From: JBFONV01 sp040779335
Lineage (GTDB): Bacteria > Pseudomonadota > Gammaproteobacteria > Enterobacterales > Alteromonadaceae
Direction of reading: 5' to 3'
DNA: 64,000 nucleotides
Assembly: GCA_040779335.1 (NCBI GenBank)
Contig: JBFONV010000002.1
Coordinates: forward strand, 186,001 to 250,000
Numbering within the stretch: the stretch's first letter is position 1; every line of letters begins with the position of its first letter. Below the pieces are notes generated by a model. That model saw nothing but the letters and a program-made list of their open reading frames with translations, was not told the origin of the DNA and made no database searches. Below are positions 16,930-26,028 of this stretch, piece after piece. The translations under genes and the position numbers were made by a program.

Positions 16930-17559
16930 CTATATAGGTTGTGGTATTTTAAAATTCCGCCAATTTATTGAGCAAGATAACAGTAGTTCTCTCAACGTCG
17001 GAATAATAGGTCTGCACCTGTCATCATTTTTCCAACAGTGACCCGCACAAGCCGCCATCATTACTTTTTTGGTAGGTTTTAATAATTGGATCCCTTGTTG
17101 AGCATCCTGCTGATTCTGATTAATGATGGAATCACTGTCAAACCAACCGAAAATATTGGCTCGAAAACGCTTATTTTCTTGATCGTACCGGTCAATAGAA
17201 TCTAAGACAATATGATCATTAAGTATCACCGGTATCACTAGGCCGAGTGCAACATCAAAACTATTATACCATTGCCAAACCTGCTCAGGCGTCTGCCCCG
17301 TTAATGGCATTTTACTGCTTTGTTTGGTCGACCAAGTTGCATTTTGTACATCCAATTGCAAAGGGGTCTGCGCCTGCGTCATAAGATGCGCGGTACGTTT
17401 AACGTAATAAGGTAAACTTCGCAGCTTGCCCTGAATTGAATGAACAGAACTAAATGTCGATTCAACTAGCAAATGCAATTCTCGCTCATAGAGCGCATTG
17501 CACAACTCAGCAAACTCATACGATTGCTGTTCATTTTGCCATAAAGAAGCTTGCGTCAT
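16930..17559 (-). CDS. conserved-looking hypothetical protein with a C-terminal Cys/His cluster
   Basis: A 209-residue soluble protein that I do not recognise. It has no signal peptide or membrane segment. The N-terminal half is helical and polar (ELCNALYERELHLLVESTF). The middle contains VWQWYNSFDVALGLVIPVILNDHIVLDSIDRY. The C-terminus carries Cys171, His174, Cys175, Cys182 and Cys196 in ACAGHCWKNDDRC...LLLSC, which could bind a metal (inference). It lies between ftsB and a RelA/SpoT-like gene on the same strand, 102 bases from each, an unusual insertion in the otherwise conserved eno-ftsB interval. Codon use resembles the neighbours. Confidence 0.7.
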   Translation of the reverse strand: MTQASLWQNEQQSYEFAELCNALYERELHLLVESTFSSVHSIQGKLRSLPYYVKRTAHLMTQAQTPLQLDVQNATWSTKQSSKMPLTGQTPEQVWQWYNSFDVALGLVIPVILNDHIVLDSIDRYDQENKRFRANIFGWFDSDSIINQNQQDAQQGIQLLKPTKKVMMAACAGHCWKNDDRCRPIIPTLRELLLSCSINWRNFKIPQPI

Positions 17560-17661
17560 TAAGGGTTAGTTTATGTGTTTTGCCTGTTATTTAAGCATAC
17601 TGTATTGTTAACCAAAGATAAAATGAGAAAAAGCTATAACATCTAAAAACAATAAGTAAAC

Positions 17662-18681
17662 TCACAAAAACGGTAATATTCTTGCTCGAACCGCATTTTT
17701 TTGGCGTTTTTTATATTCATCATGAGAAGCCAATCCCTCTCTCGATTTAAGGTAACTGTGTTGATCCAACATTTGAATTTCAAAAGGAAAGTAAAAGCGC
17801 AAATTCTTGCCATCAGGCTGTTCTATCTTAATTCTTTGACGACAAGTAATTTGCACCGAGTGATAAGAAACCTCACTAAACCCATTATGTGTAGAAACAT
17901 CATCTAACTGCGGGTAATCTAATGACTCCATCTTACTTTTAATATCTTTAATGGACATATTACGATCAAGACATTGCGTGATCCATTCCAAATTAATCAG
18001 GGTGTTTCTAGAGCGTGACGGTTTCAAATTAGCGTACGTGATCACATGTTTTTCACGTAAATAAGCCAACAGATCTAAAACATCGGCTCGATATTCGGTA
18101 ATAAATCGAATACCAATCCAATCAAAGATATCGGCAGAGACATTCTCAGCCTTGTGCATTAACTTCATTGCAACGGAACGTCTCGATTTTGCTGCTCTAA
18201 ATTCGACATCAACCAGTTTTATATCGCCAAATAAACAAGAATTTTCTAAACGAGTGATGTGACTATTAAATCGACTAAATATCTGCGTACGTATATCATC
18301 ATGATACACATCATTAAAATATGAATGACTATGAGTTAAGGTATGAATAACTCGTAATATCGAAGCACTCCATGAGGAGAGCCCCTTAGCACCGTGCCCT
18401 GAAGCATTAAGTAAATATTGACGAACGTCTTTCTCATCCAACAATACTTGTGGAATGGACTCATCACCGAGTAATAATTCTTCCTGAATTAATTCTATTG
18501 CCTCAAGCCTTAGGCCTTCAAGTTCTTCAAGGTCAGTTAAATCATTAAGATCAAATCCATAACAGCCAATAAAGTCGTGAGCTTCTTGCAATGAATGAAT
18601 ATGAATTCGTTTGGCATCAATGAACGAACGTCCTTCTAACGCTGTTCGAACAGAGCTACTTCGCCACGGATTGATATTCAT
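17662..18681 (-). CDS. RelA/SpoT-synthetase-like protein (possibly TIGR04552 family)
   Basis: A 339-residue soluble protein. An N-terminal helical region (1-150) precedes a segment whose motifs parallel the RelA/SpoT nucleotidyltransferase core. Residues 165-195 (AKSRRSVAMKLMHKAE...DIFDWIGIRFI) resemble the RxKSxxSIxxKM...DxxGIR pattern. Residues 273-278 (YHSVQI) sit where RelA enzymes have the YxSLH G-loop, here with Gln277 for His. Residues 300-325 (FEIQMLDQHSY...GLASHDEYKK) resemble ExQIRT...AxHxxYK. The motif order is right. I recall a poorly characterised family, TIGR04552, of this type, but cannot confirm membership. There is no hydrolase, TGS or ACT domain, so if active it would be a stand-alone small synthetase-like enzyme. 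The His-to-Gln change makes activity uncertain. A terminator separates it from eno upstream. Confidence 0.65.
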   Translation of the reverse strand: MNINPWRSSSVRTALEGRSFIDAKRIHIHSLQEAHDFIGCYGFDLNDLTDLEELEGLRLEAIELIQEELLLGDESIPQVLLDEKDVRQYLLNASGHGAKGLSSWSASILRVIHTLTHSHSYFNDVYHDDIRTQIFSRFNSHITRLENSCLFGDIKLVDVEFRAAKSRRSVAMKLMHKAENVSADIFDWIGIRFITEYRADVLDLLAYLREKHVITYANLKPSRSRNTLINLEWITQCLDRNMSIKDIKSKMESLDYPQLDDVSTHNGFSEVSYHSVQITCRQRIKIEQPDGKNLRFYFPFEIQMLDQHSYLKSREGLASHDEYKKRQKNAVRARILPFL

Positions 18682-18883
18682 TCAAAACCAAATTTTGTTG
18701 TATGGATGAATTAATTATATAAACCATAATAGTCAGATAAGCAAAGTAAGTGATTGGATTTTATAGCTGTTTTCAAACGATATATCAGGTATTATCCTTA
18801 ACCATTGGTTGGTGTTTTAATATTTTCTTTCTCAATTTTGTAACACTAATCGATATCAATACTCCGCTAAATTTGACGTAAAA

Positions 18884-18908
18884 AAAAGCTACTCAATGAG
18901 TAGCTTTT
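18884..18908. terminator. terminator downstream of eno
   Basis: Inverted repeat AAAAGCTACTCA (18884-18895) / TGAGTAGCTTTT (18897-18908). On the minus strand the final T run is seven bases. It lies 30 bases after the eno stop. Confidence 0.85.
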
Positions 18909-18938
18909 ATAAATTATAACGAATATAAATTTTAAACG

Positions 18939-20231
18939 TTACTGGCCTTTAATTTCTGAACGACCATTAAATACCGCTTTATCGCCAAGAAATTCTTCAA
19001 TGCGCAACAATTGGTTATATTTAGAAATACGATCTGAGCGACATAAAGAGCCGGTTTTTATTTGCCCTGCCGCAGTACCAACCGCTAAATCGGCAATAGT
19101 AGCATCTTCTGTTTCACCGCTGCGATGAGAAATAACCGCAGTAAAGCCTGCATCCTGCGCCATTTTAATAGCCGCTAAGGTTTCAGTTAATGAACCGATT
19201 TGGTTAAATTTGATCAAGATAGAGTTGCCGATACCTTGCTCGATACCACGGGCTAAAATTTTGGTGTTAGTCACGAATAAATCGTCACCAACGAGTTGCA
19301 CTTTATCACCAATTTTATCGGTAAGAATTTTCCAGCCATCCCAATCACTCTCATCTAAGCCATCTTCGATAGAAACGATTGGATATTTGCGTGATAGTTC
19401 TGCTAAGTACTCAGCGAAACCTTCCGCATCGAACTGTTTACCTTCACCGGCCAAATCATAAACACCATTTTTATAAAATTCCGATGATGCACAATCTAGG
19501 GCTAAGGTTATATCTTTGTTCATCTCATAACCGGCATTAGCTACCGCCATTTCGATAACTTTTAACGCTTCTTCGTTTGACGTTAAATTAGGCGCAAAGC
19601 CTCCTTCATCACCTACCGCAGTATTGAGGCCTTTTGCTGATAATTCTTTTTTCAGTTGATGAAAAATTTCAGCACCCATGCGCAACGCTTCGCTGAAACT
19701 TGGAGCGCCAACTGGTTGGATCATAAATTCTTGGATATCAACATTGTTATCAGCATGCTCACCACCATTGATGATATTCATCATAGGTAATGGTAAAGAA
19801 TATTGTCCTGGCGTGCCGTTTAAATCAGCAATATGTTCAAACAATTGTACTTTCTTTTCCATCGCTGCCGCTTTTGCGTTTGCCAAAGACACAGCAAGAA
19901 TGGCATTGGCACCAAATTTTTCTTTGTTTTCCGTGCCATCTAAATCAATCATAATTTGATCAATTTCAGCCTGCGCTAATGCATTTTTACCAATAAGCGC
20001 TTGGGCTATATCATTATTTACTGCTGCAACGGCTTTAAGTACACCTTTTCCTAAATAGCGACTTTTATCACCATCTCGTAATTCAAGTGCTTCGCGTGAG
20101 CCAGTTGACGCTCCTGATGGCGCACATGCTCGCCCCCATGCGCCTGACTCTAAATAAACATCGGCTTCAATGGTAGGGTTACCACGAGAGTCCATTACTT
20201 CACGAGCAATGATCTTACTAATATTTGACAT
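18939..20231 (-). CDS. eno: enolase
   Basis: Enolase interconverts 2-phosphoglycerate and phosphoenolpyruvate and is a degradosome component in relatives. It has 430 residues, the family length. It starts SNISKIIAREVMDSRGNPTIEADVYL and has GRACAPSGASTGSREALELRD, MMNIINGGEHADNNVDIQEFMI, VGDEGGFAPNL (catalytic Glu region), SIEDGLDESDWDGW, LVGDDLFVTN, ILIKFNQIGSLTETL with the catalytic Lys, and AVISHRSGETEDATIADLAV. It is downstream of pyrG on the same strand, the common gammaproteobacterial order, but with a terminator between. Confidence 0.98.
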   Translation of the reverse strand: MSNISKIIAREVMDSRGNPTIEADVYLESGAWGRACAPSGASTGSREALELRDGDKSRYLGKGVLKAVAAVNNDIAQALIGKNALAQAEIDQIMIDLDGTENKEKFGANAILAVSLANAKAAAMEKKVQLFEHIADLNGTPGQYSLPLPMMNIINGGEHADNNVDIQEFMIQPVGAPSFSEALRMGAEIFHQLKKELSAKGLNTAVGDEGGFAPNLTSNEEALKVIEMAVANAGYEMNKDITLALDCASSEFYKNGVYDLAGEGKQFDAEGFAEYLAELSRKYPIVSIEDGLDESDWDGWKILTDKIGDKVQLVGDDLFVTNTKILARGIEQGIGNSILIKFNQIGSLTETLAAIKMAQDAGFTAVISHRSGETEDATIADLAVGTAAGQIKTGSLCRSDRISKYNQLLRIEEFLGDKAVFNGRSEIKGQ

Positions 20232-20297
20232 TATTGTTCCTCTGAATAACAGCGCCCATTAAAGCATTTGGGCAGTAGTATTAAATTATTAAAATAA

Positions 20298-20324
20298 AAA
20301 ACCGCAGCACATCGCTACGGTTTT
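20298..20324 (-). terminator. terminator between pyrG and eno
   Basis: Stem AAAACCGCAGC (20298-20308) / GCTACGGTTTT (20314-20324) with one internal C-A mismatch and an ACATC loop. On the minus strand a T-rich run follows. It lies 16 bases after the pyrG stop, so eno probably also has its own promoter. Confidence 0.7.
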
Positions 20325-20339
20325 GGGTTAATTGTTCAC

Positions 20340-21977
20340 TTAGTCTATTTCATGTTTTTGATGCTTAAATGCGGCAGCAATAAAGCTTTCAAACAAAGGG
20401 TGACCATCTCGAGGCGTTGAATTAAACTCAGGATGGAACTGCCCAGCAATAAACCAAGGATGATCTGGAATCTCAATCACCTCAACTAAACTTTTGTCCG
20501 TCGACAATCCGGAGAACACTAAGCCTGCTTTGCTCAATTGTTCGCGGTAGTTATTATTTACCTCATAACGGTGACGGTGTCTTTCATAAATTGTTTCACT
20601 ACCATATACGTCGCAGACCTTGGTACCTTTCACAAGGTGGCACAATTGTGAGCCTAAACGCATAGTTCCACCCAAATCTGAATTTTCACAGCGGTACTCT
20701 ACTTGTCCAGCTTCATCTAGCCATTCATTGATTAAACCGATAACGGCATGCTCTGAACTAGGATCAAATTCAGTGCTGTGAGCATGTTCAAGACCCGCGA
20801 CATTGCGCGCATATTCAATCAGCGCCACTTGCATACCTAAACATATACCTAAATAAGGGATCTTATTTTCACGAGCGTACTGAGCCGCCAGTATTTTACC
20901 TTCCACGCCACGCTCACCAAAGCCGCCTGGCACTAGTATCGCGTCAAGGTCTTGTAATACTTCAAAACCTTTCGACTCAAGATCTTGAGAATCAATATAT
21001 TTAATATTAACCGTAACTTGGTTCTTAAGGCCGGCGTGCTTTAAGGCTTCGTTAACTGATTTATATGCATCTGGTAACTCTGTATATTTACCGATCATAG
21101 CAATATTAACTTCACCAACAGGATTTGCTTCCTGATAAAGCACTTTTTCCCACTCACTCAAGTCAGCTTCAGGTAATTCTAACCCGAAACGTTTACAAAC
21201 GATTTCATCAATACCTTGAGACTTTAATAACGCCGGGATTTTATAAATACTGTCAACATCGCGCATTGACACGACCGCTTTTTCTTCAACATTGGTAAAC
21301 AACGCTATTTTAGCTCTTTCGTTAGCAGGGATAGCTCGCTCACTTCGACAAACTAAGATGTCTGGGAAAATACCAATTGAACGTAATTCTTTCACTGAAT
21401 GTTGCGTTGGTTTGGTTTTGATCTCGCCAGCCGCAGCAATATAAGGCACCAAGGTTAAGTGCATAAACATTGCACGTTCACGACCAAGTTCGGTACCTAA
21501 TTGACGGATAGCTTCTAAAAAAGGTTGCGACTCAATGTCACCTACTGTGCCGCCAATTTCGACCATAGCAACATCAAAACCTTCTGCGCCTTCAATAACT
21601 CGGCGTTTAATATCATTAGTGATATGAGGGATCACTTGAATCGTTGCGCCTAAAAATTCCCCTCTGCGTTCTCGAGATAAAATATCTTGATAAATACGAC
21701 CTGTGGTAAAATTATTGCGCTTGGTCATTTTGGTACGAATAAAACGTTCGTAATGACCTAAATCGAGATCTGTTTCTGCGCCATCTTCGGTAACAAAAAC
21801 CTCACCATGCTGGATTGGACTCATAGTGCCAGGATCGACATTAATGTATGGGTCTAGTTTAAGCATTGTTACTTTTAACCCACGCGCTTCAAGAATTGCT
21901 GCAAGTGAAGCGGCCGCAATACCTTTACCAAGAGACGAGACCACGCCGCCTGTTACAAAAATATATCTAGTTGTCAT
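20340..21977 (-). CDS. pyrG: CTP synthase
   Basis: PyrG aminates UTP to CTP using glutamine. From ATG 21977 it has 545 residues beginning MTTRYIFVTGGVVSSLGKGI, exactly the family start; an upstream in-frame codon at 22055 would add 26 atypical residues. The synthetase domain has LDPYINVDPGTMSPIQHGEVFVTEDGAETDLDLGHYERF and VEIGGTVGDIES. The C-terminal class I glutamine amidotransferase has VPGGFGERGVEGK, the nucleophile segment YLGICLGMQVALIEYARN and the HPEF His-Glu pair. It is divergent from the DUF4202 gene. Confidence 0.98.
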   Translation of the reverse strand: MTTRYIFVTGGVVSSLGKGIAAASLAAILEARGLKVTMLKLDPYINVDPGTMSPIQHGEVFVTEDGAETDLDLGHYERFIRTKMTKRNNFTTGRIYQDILSRERRGEFLGATIQVIPHITNDIKRRVIEGAEGFDVAMVEIGGTVGDIESQPFLEAIRQLGTELGRERAMFMHLTLVPYIAAAGEIKTKPTQHSVKELRSIGIFPDILVCRSERAIPANERAKIALFTNVEEKAVVSMRDVDSIYKIPALLKSQGIDEIVCKRFGLELPEADLSEWEKVLYQEANPVGEVNIAMIGKYTELPDAYKSVNEALKHAGLKNQVTVNIKYIDSQDLESKGFEVLQDLDAILVPGGFGERGVEGKILAAQYARENKIPYLGICLGMQVALIEYARNVAGLEHAHSTEFDPSSEHAVIGLINEWLDEAGQVEYRCENSDLGGTMRLGSQLCHLVKGTKVCDVYGSETIYERHRHRYEVNNNYREQLSKAGLVFSGLSTDKSLVEVIEIPDHPWFIAGQFHPEFNSTPRDGHPLFESFIAAAFKHQKHEID

Positions 21978-22198
21978 GTATAACCCAGAAGTAAGGAAAA
22001 AACAGAAATTTTGCGCTAACGCTGCTTGTAAAAGAGACACAAACAAACTTAGCAAGACGGGACAGTATTATACCTAAAAGCCATGCGGGTAACAACAATC
22101 CCTTTGCTAGAAAAATAGCCTAATTTTGCTTTTTTTTCATCTTGATTGTAAATCATCGAGATCGGGTTAAAATAAGTCTTTTAAATTTAGAAGCATTC

Positions 22199-22786
22199 AT
22201 GATGACCAACCTGCGTTTAAATGCCGTTTTATCGGCGATTGACTTAATCAATGAACAAGACAAGAATCAAATTATGAGCAACGGAATGCTTAAACCAAAA
22301 GAGTTGGTTTATGGGCATCAGATGAGCGACTGTTTAGATCAATATTGGCCTCATGCTGATGAGTTGCTAAAAATTGCGGTACGCGCGCAGCATATAAAAC
22401 GCTGGCAGATTAAGCGAGATGAATATGAGACTGGTAAAGCGGGCTATTTAAAATGGCGCAAAGAACTCGGAAAATTACATGCACAATTAACTATGGATAT
22501 CATGCTTGAGCATGGCTATAGTGAAGAAGAAGCCGCGCAAACCGCTGCCATTATCCGCAAAGAAAAATTTAAAACCAATACAGAAAGTCAAACTTTGGAA
22601 GACGTTGCCTGTTTAGTGTTCTTGCAACATTACTTTGATGATTTTTCCGCGAAACATGACCAAGAAAAAGTCATTAATATTGTTCGTAAAACTTGGGGAA
22701 AAATGTCTGATGTGGCCCATAATATTGCTTTATCATTAACGTTACCAAATCATCTTGCGACACTCGTGAAAAAAGCGCTCGCATAA
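22199..22786 (+). CDS. DUF4202 family protein
   Basis: A 195-residue cytosolic protein from ATG 22199 (22202 is equally possible); GAAG precedes it, and the longer frame from a TTG at 22142 is unlikely. It matches my memory of the DUF4202 family: a start LNAVLSAIDLINEQDKN, ELVYGHQMSDCLDQYWPHADELLKIAVRAQHIKRWQIKRDEYETGKAGYLKWRKELGKLHA, EDVACLVFLQHYFDDFSAKHD and VRKTWGKMSDVAHNIALSLTLPNH. The pattern of His and Asp residues (VRAQHIKRW, LEDVACLVFLQHYF) resembles an HD-type helical fold, but that is inference. The function is unknown. It is monocistronic and divergent from pyrG. Confidence 0.8.
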   Translation: MMTNLRLNAVLSAIDLINEQDKNQIMSNGMLKPKELVYGHQMSDCLDQYWPHADELLKIAVRAQHIKRWQIKRDEYETGKAGYLKWRKELGKLHAQLTMDIMLEHGYSEEEAAQTAAIIRKEKFKTNTESQTLEDVACLVFLQHYFDDFSAKHDQEKVINIVRKTWGKMSDVAHNIALSLTLPNHLATLVKKALA

Positions 22787-22974
22787 GTGCCGATAAATAC
22801 CTATAACTAAAAGAGTGCACATTTATCAATAATAATGCGCGAGCTCAAAATATAGCGATATTTTCATACTAATGTTACGTTTCTTGGTTATAATCGCCAT
22901 TCAAAATTTAACATGATTGCTACATTCGTCGTTAAACCCCTATTTAATGACAGTTATTTTACAAGGTTTCTAAG

Positions 22975-24561
22975 ATGGGTACGGATAAAACAACTAAAGA
23001 TTTACGTTCGCTAAGTCGTTCAAATAGCGAACTAAAACGCGCACTGCGCTTCTTTATTGATTGTGCTCCAAATGCTGGTCCGCTAGCCATTCAAATTGAA
23101 AATATCAAAAATGTCTTAAAGTCTAATGAAGCCATGTTCACTTTTGCTTCGCTCGTTGAGCAGTATGCAAAAATGAAACAGAACGTTGACAATGTTGAAT
23201 CTCAAACAAAAAAGAAAGATCTTCAAAAATTAAAATCGCTAATAAAAAGCTGCTCTCAAAAAAACTTATCACCTAGCCAAGCTGAGAAAATATTGGATAT
23301 ATTATCGGCAATATCACTAGATCAACCTCCGCACACTATTATGGTGAGTGTTGGACAAGCTTTAGAGTACTTTGCCGACGATTTAGGGACTTTAAGAGAA
23401 TCCTCAACAGTTATTGTGCCTGAGCAGGAAGTAAAAGCGGAAGAAACTGGCGTGGTCGCAACCGATGTTCACTTAGCCAGCAAGAGACTACTTAAAGATA
23501 TTATTGCTATTTCTACACAATTGGCACAAACCTATCCAAACGATAAGTTTATTGGCAGCATATTGTTTGAAGCCAAACAAATAACTGATAGCAAAGGGAC
23601 ATTTTTTAAATCCATAAACCTTTTGGAACGTTCGACCAATTACTTAGCATTATTAATTCAGCAAGAACGTTGTTCCGCAGAAGAGATGCTTAACGACATT
23701 CATGCCAATATTATCAGTGTCTTTAAACAAACTACCGTGATAGAACAGCTGATAACATCCTGTAACGACAATAGTAGTAACATTAAAAATAGTATGGTTA
23801 CTGAACTAAAAAACATGGAAGTTAAAGCGAAAAAAATAGATACCATGCAAGGTATGCAAGAACACATTAAGCGAAGTGTTTCTTTGATGTCGAACATTAT
23901 GGATGACTATGCAAAATCTCAGCAACAAATTCATGAAACTAACCAAGCAACCATTAGTAATTTAACCGACAAAATTAATAATACTTCAAGTTTTGTCGAA
24001 AAATTAGAAAAACAACTCGATGTCGCTGAAGAAAACATCTTAATTGATGAACTAACCACAATAGGCAATCGTAAAGGTTATGTGCTGACCATTAATAAAG
24101 AGCGCAACGTTTGGACAACAACCAACCAGCCTTTAACCTTATTACTTATCGACGTGGACAAATTCAAAGCAATAAACGACAGTTTTGGCCACAGTATTGG
24201 TGATCAAGTATTGAAATGTTTGGGGCAAACTTTAAAAAATAATATTCGTTCAACAGACTATGTTGCCCGTTATGGCGGAGAAGAGTTTGTTATAATTTTA
24301 CCAACGACAGATTTAACCACGACGACTGAACTGGCAAAAAAAATTAGAAAAACAATCAATAATTTAAAATTTGAATTACGTAAAAAAAATAAAGTTTTAA
24401 ACATAACTTGTTCATTTGGTATTTCCACATTTACTGAACAGTGCAGTAATACCACCGATGTCTTTAATGCTGCCGATAGAGCACTGTATCAAGCAAAAAA
24501 ATTGGGTCGTGATGCAATCGTTGTCGCCTCACCGGAAGGTTTCGTGACCATAGATTCTTAA
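22975..24561 (+). CDS. diguanylate cyclase with a helical N-terminal region
   Basis: A 528-residue soluble protein. Residues 1-345 are predominantly helical, with a likely coiled coil around 270-350 (NLTDKINNTSSFVEKLEKQLDVAEENI). No transmembrane segment or known sensor domain is visible. Residues 350-520 form a GGDEF domain with DELTTIGNRKGY, LLLIDVDKFKAINDSFGHSIGDQVL, the active-site GGEEF at 434-438 and FNAADRALYQAKKLGRD. The inhibitory site RxxD is intact (Arg425-Asp428, five residues before GGEEF). It is therefore expected to be an active, product-inhibited c-di-GMP synthase. The signal sensed is unknown. It stands alone, 188 bases after the DUF4202 gene. Confidence 0.9.
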   Translation: MGTDKTTKDLRSLSRSNSELKRALRFFIDCAPNAGPLAIQIENIKNVLKSNEAMFTFASLVEQYAKMKQNVDNVESQTKKKDLQKLKSLIKSCSQKNLSPSQAEKILDILSAISLDQPPHTIMVSVGQALEYFADDLGTLRESSTVIVPEQEVKAEETGVVATDVHLASKRLLKDIIAISTQLAQTYPNDKFIGSILFEAKQITDSKGTFFKSINLLERSTNYLALLIQQERCSAEEMLNDIHANIISVFKQTTVIEQLITSCNDNSSNIKNSMVTELKNMEVKAKKIDTMQGMQEHIKRSVSLMSNIMDDYAKSQQQIHETNQATISNLTDKINNTSSFVEKLEKQLDVAEENILIDELTTIGNRKGYVLTINKERNVWTTTNQPLTLLLIDVDKFKAINDSFGHSIGDQVLKCLGQTLKNNIRSTDYVARYGGEEFVIILPTTDLTTTTELAKKIRKTINNLKFELRKKNKVLNITCSFGISTFTEQCSNTTDVFNAADRALYQAKKLGRDAIVVASPEGFVTIDS

Positions 24562-24639
24562 GACGAATAGTAATAATAAATAGCAAAAATGCATCAAAGT
24601 ACTGCCATACTGACTAGAGTTTAACAGTCTTAGATAAAG

Positions 24640-25023
24640 CTAATCTTTTACAGCGGAGTGTGTCTTTGAGTGTGGTAAGCAAGCTACGAAAATAAAAGGT
24701 CCGAGTATTATGGCTATCACCAATAACTTCAAATAATTATCTTCTAAAATATAGCATGACCAAAATACCGATAGCAGCATAGTTACAAGGGCAATTATTT
24801 TGCTTTTTTTCGCAATCGTTCTATGGTTTTGCCAATCGGTTATTAACGCACCAAACACTTTATTATTCAGTAACATTGCATGTAACCGAGGCGATGATTT
24901 TGCAAAGCAACTTGCTGAAATCAATAGAAAAGGAGTGGTAGGTAAAATGGGTAACGCAGCGCCTATTAATGCCAGCCCTAAAAAAAATATTCCTATTGCT
25001 TTAAAGAAGATCTTACTCGTCAA
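24640..25023 (-). CDS. YbaN/DUF454 family inner-membrane protein
   Basis: A 127-residue membrane protein with an N-terminal hairpin (residues 5-35, IGIFFLGLALIGAALPILPTTPFLLISASCFAKSSPRLHAMLL) and two hydrophobic segments near 74-92 and 96-115. The PxLPTTPFLLxxxxCFxxSSPRxHxxLL pattern is the DUF454/YbaN signature; function is unknown. The start is a TTG at 25023, supported by a strong GGAGA ribosome site five to six bases upstream; no equally good ATG exists nearby. Confidence 0.83.
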   Translation of the reverse strand: MTSKIFFKAIGIFFLGLALIGAALPILPTTPFLLISASCFAKSSPRLHAMLLNNKVFGALITDWQNHRTIAKKSKIIALVTMLLSVFWSCYILEDNYLKLLVIAIILGPFIFVACLPHSKTHSAVKD

Positions 25024-25064
25024 TATACTCTCCTCTATGTAAATAAGACTGATACAAAATGTTA

Positions 25065-25817
25065 TTAGTCATGTAGAACACCTAATTGCCAGCTTTCAAA
25101 AGGTAGATCGACAGATCCTAATAAGGCTTCTAATTGCCCAGATGCTCGCATATCTCTAATTACCGCGCTTATTTTCTTGTTTAGCTGTTGGCCTTGTGCC
25201 GTTTTTGGAAAAACCACTTTAACTTCAAAGCGATTATAGAGTTGGCGATGGACATCCTTCAGTACGTCAGCATGTTCTTTTAACATCGCATCGGTAGGTG
25301 AATCAGCAAAAATATAGCCATCAATCGCTTGATGCTGGACACGTTTTAAGCTGCACAATAAGCAACTCGAACTAGAAGTTTTAAATGGGAAAAACAACTG
25401 GTGAGCTGAATCAGTCTCAATATTCAATAACGCTAGCTCGTTTATATTTACCGGTTTAGTTTTATTGCTATATAAAACAAAGTTGACGTAAAAAATAGTT
25501 TCATCTGAATATATATAGTGTTGCTCATCCAAAGTTGATTCGTATTTAATTAATGGCAGATGAAAATCGACCAAATCATCACTGACATAACTTATCGCTC
25601 TAGAAAAAGACATCAATTCAATATCGATATCCTCTTCGAGATAATCCTCTAGCGCCTTAACAAATGAGATAAGTATCCCTTTACCATTGGCCTCAGCATG
25701 CACAGGCATTACTGGGATACTCACTTTCAATGTTTTGGCCTCAACAAGATTAGCCAACATTGAAATTAGGACAATTCCAATCAGCTTAATTACAACACTC
25801 AAAAGCGTTCTCGACAT
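25065..25817 (-). CDS. periplasmic solute-binding-like protein (orphan, divergent)
   Basis: From ATG 25817 the product is 250 residues with a signal peptide (MSRTLLSVVIKLIGIVLISMLANLVEA). The mature part KTLKVSIPVMPVHAEANGKGILISFVKALEDYLEEDIDIELMSFSRAISYVSDDLVDFHLPLIKYES resembles a family 3 solute-binding fold, with a C-terminal RDMRASGQLEALLGS like many of that family. A pair of cysteines (SSSCLLCSL) is unusual. No transporter genes flank it. A longer frame reaches 25883, but the signal peptide is best placed from 25817. It is divergent from the LacI-type regulator; a control link is possible but not shown. Confidence 0.7.
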   Translation of the reverse strand: MSRTLLSVVIKLIGIVLISMLANLVEAKTLKVSIPVMPVHAEANGKGILISFVKALEDYLEEDIDIELMSFSRAISYVSDDLVDFHLPLIKYESTLDEQHYIYSDETIFYVNFVLYSNKTKPVNINELALLNIETDSAHQLFFPFKTSSSSCLLCSLKRVQHQAIDGYIFADSPTDAMLKEHADVLKDVHRQLYNRFEVKVVFPKTAQGQQLNKKISAVIRDMRASGQLEALLGSVDLPFESWQLGVLHD

Positions 25818-26028
25818 GCAGATATTGATAATATTATTGTATATTAAAGTGCTCAGTAAACACCAGTTACTACACTTCGACAAATCATCTCAACAGTAGT
25901 TCAAATCACATTTATTCTAAGTAAATTGGGCAATTTTTGGCAAGTAATTAAAGCACTAAGAAACATAATGTATATGCTAATGCCATAATTCATAAACCGT
26001 TATGTTTTATTTCTATACATCAACTTAG

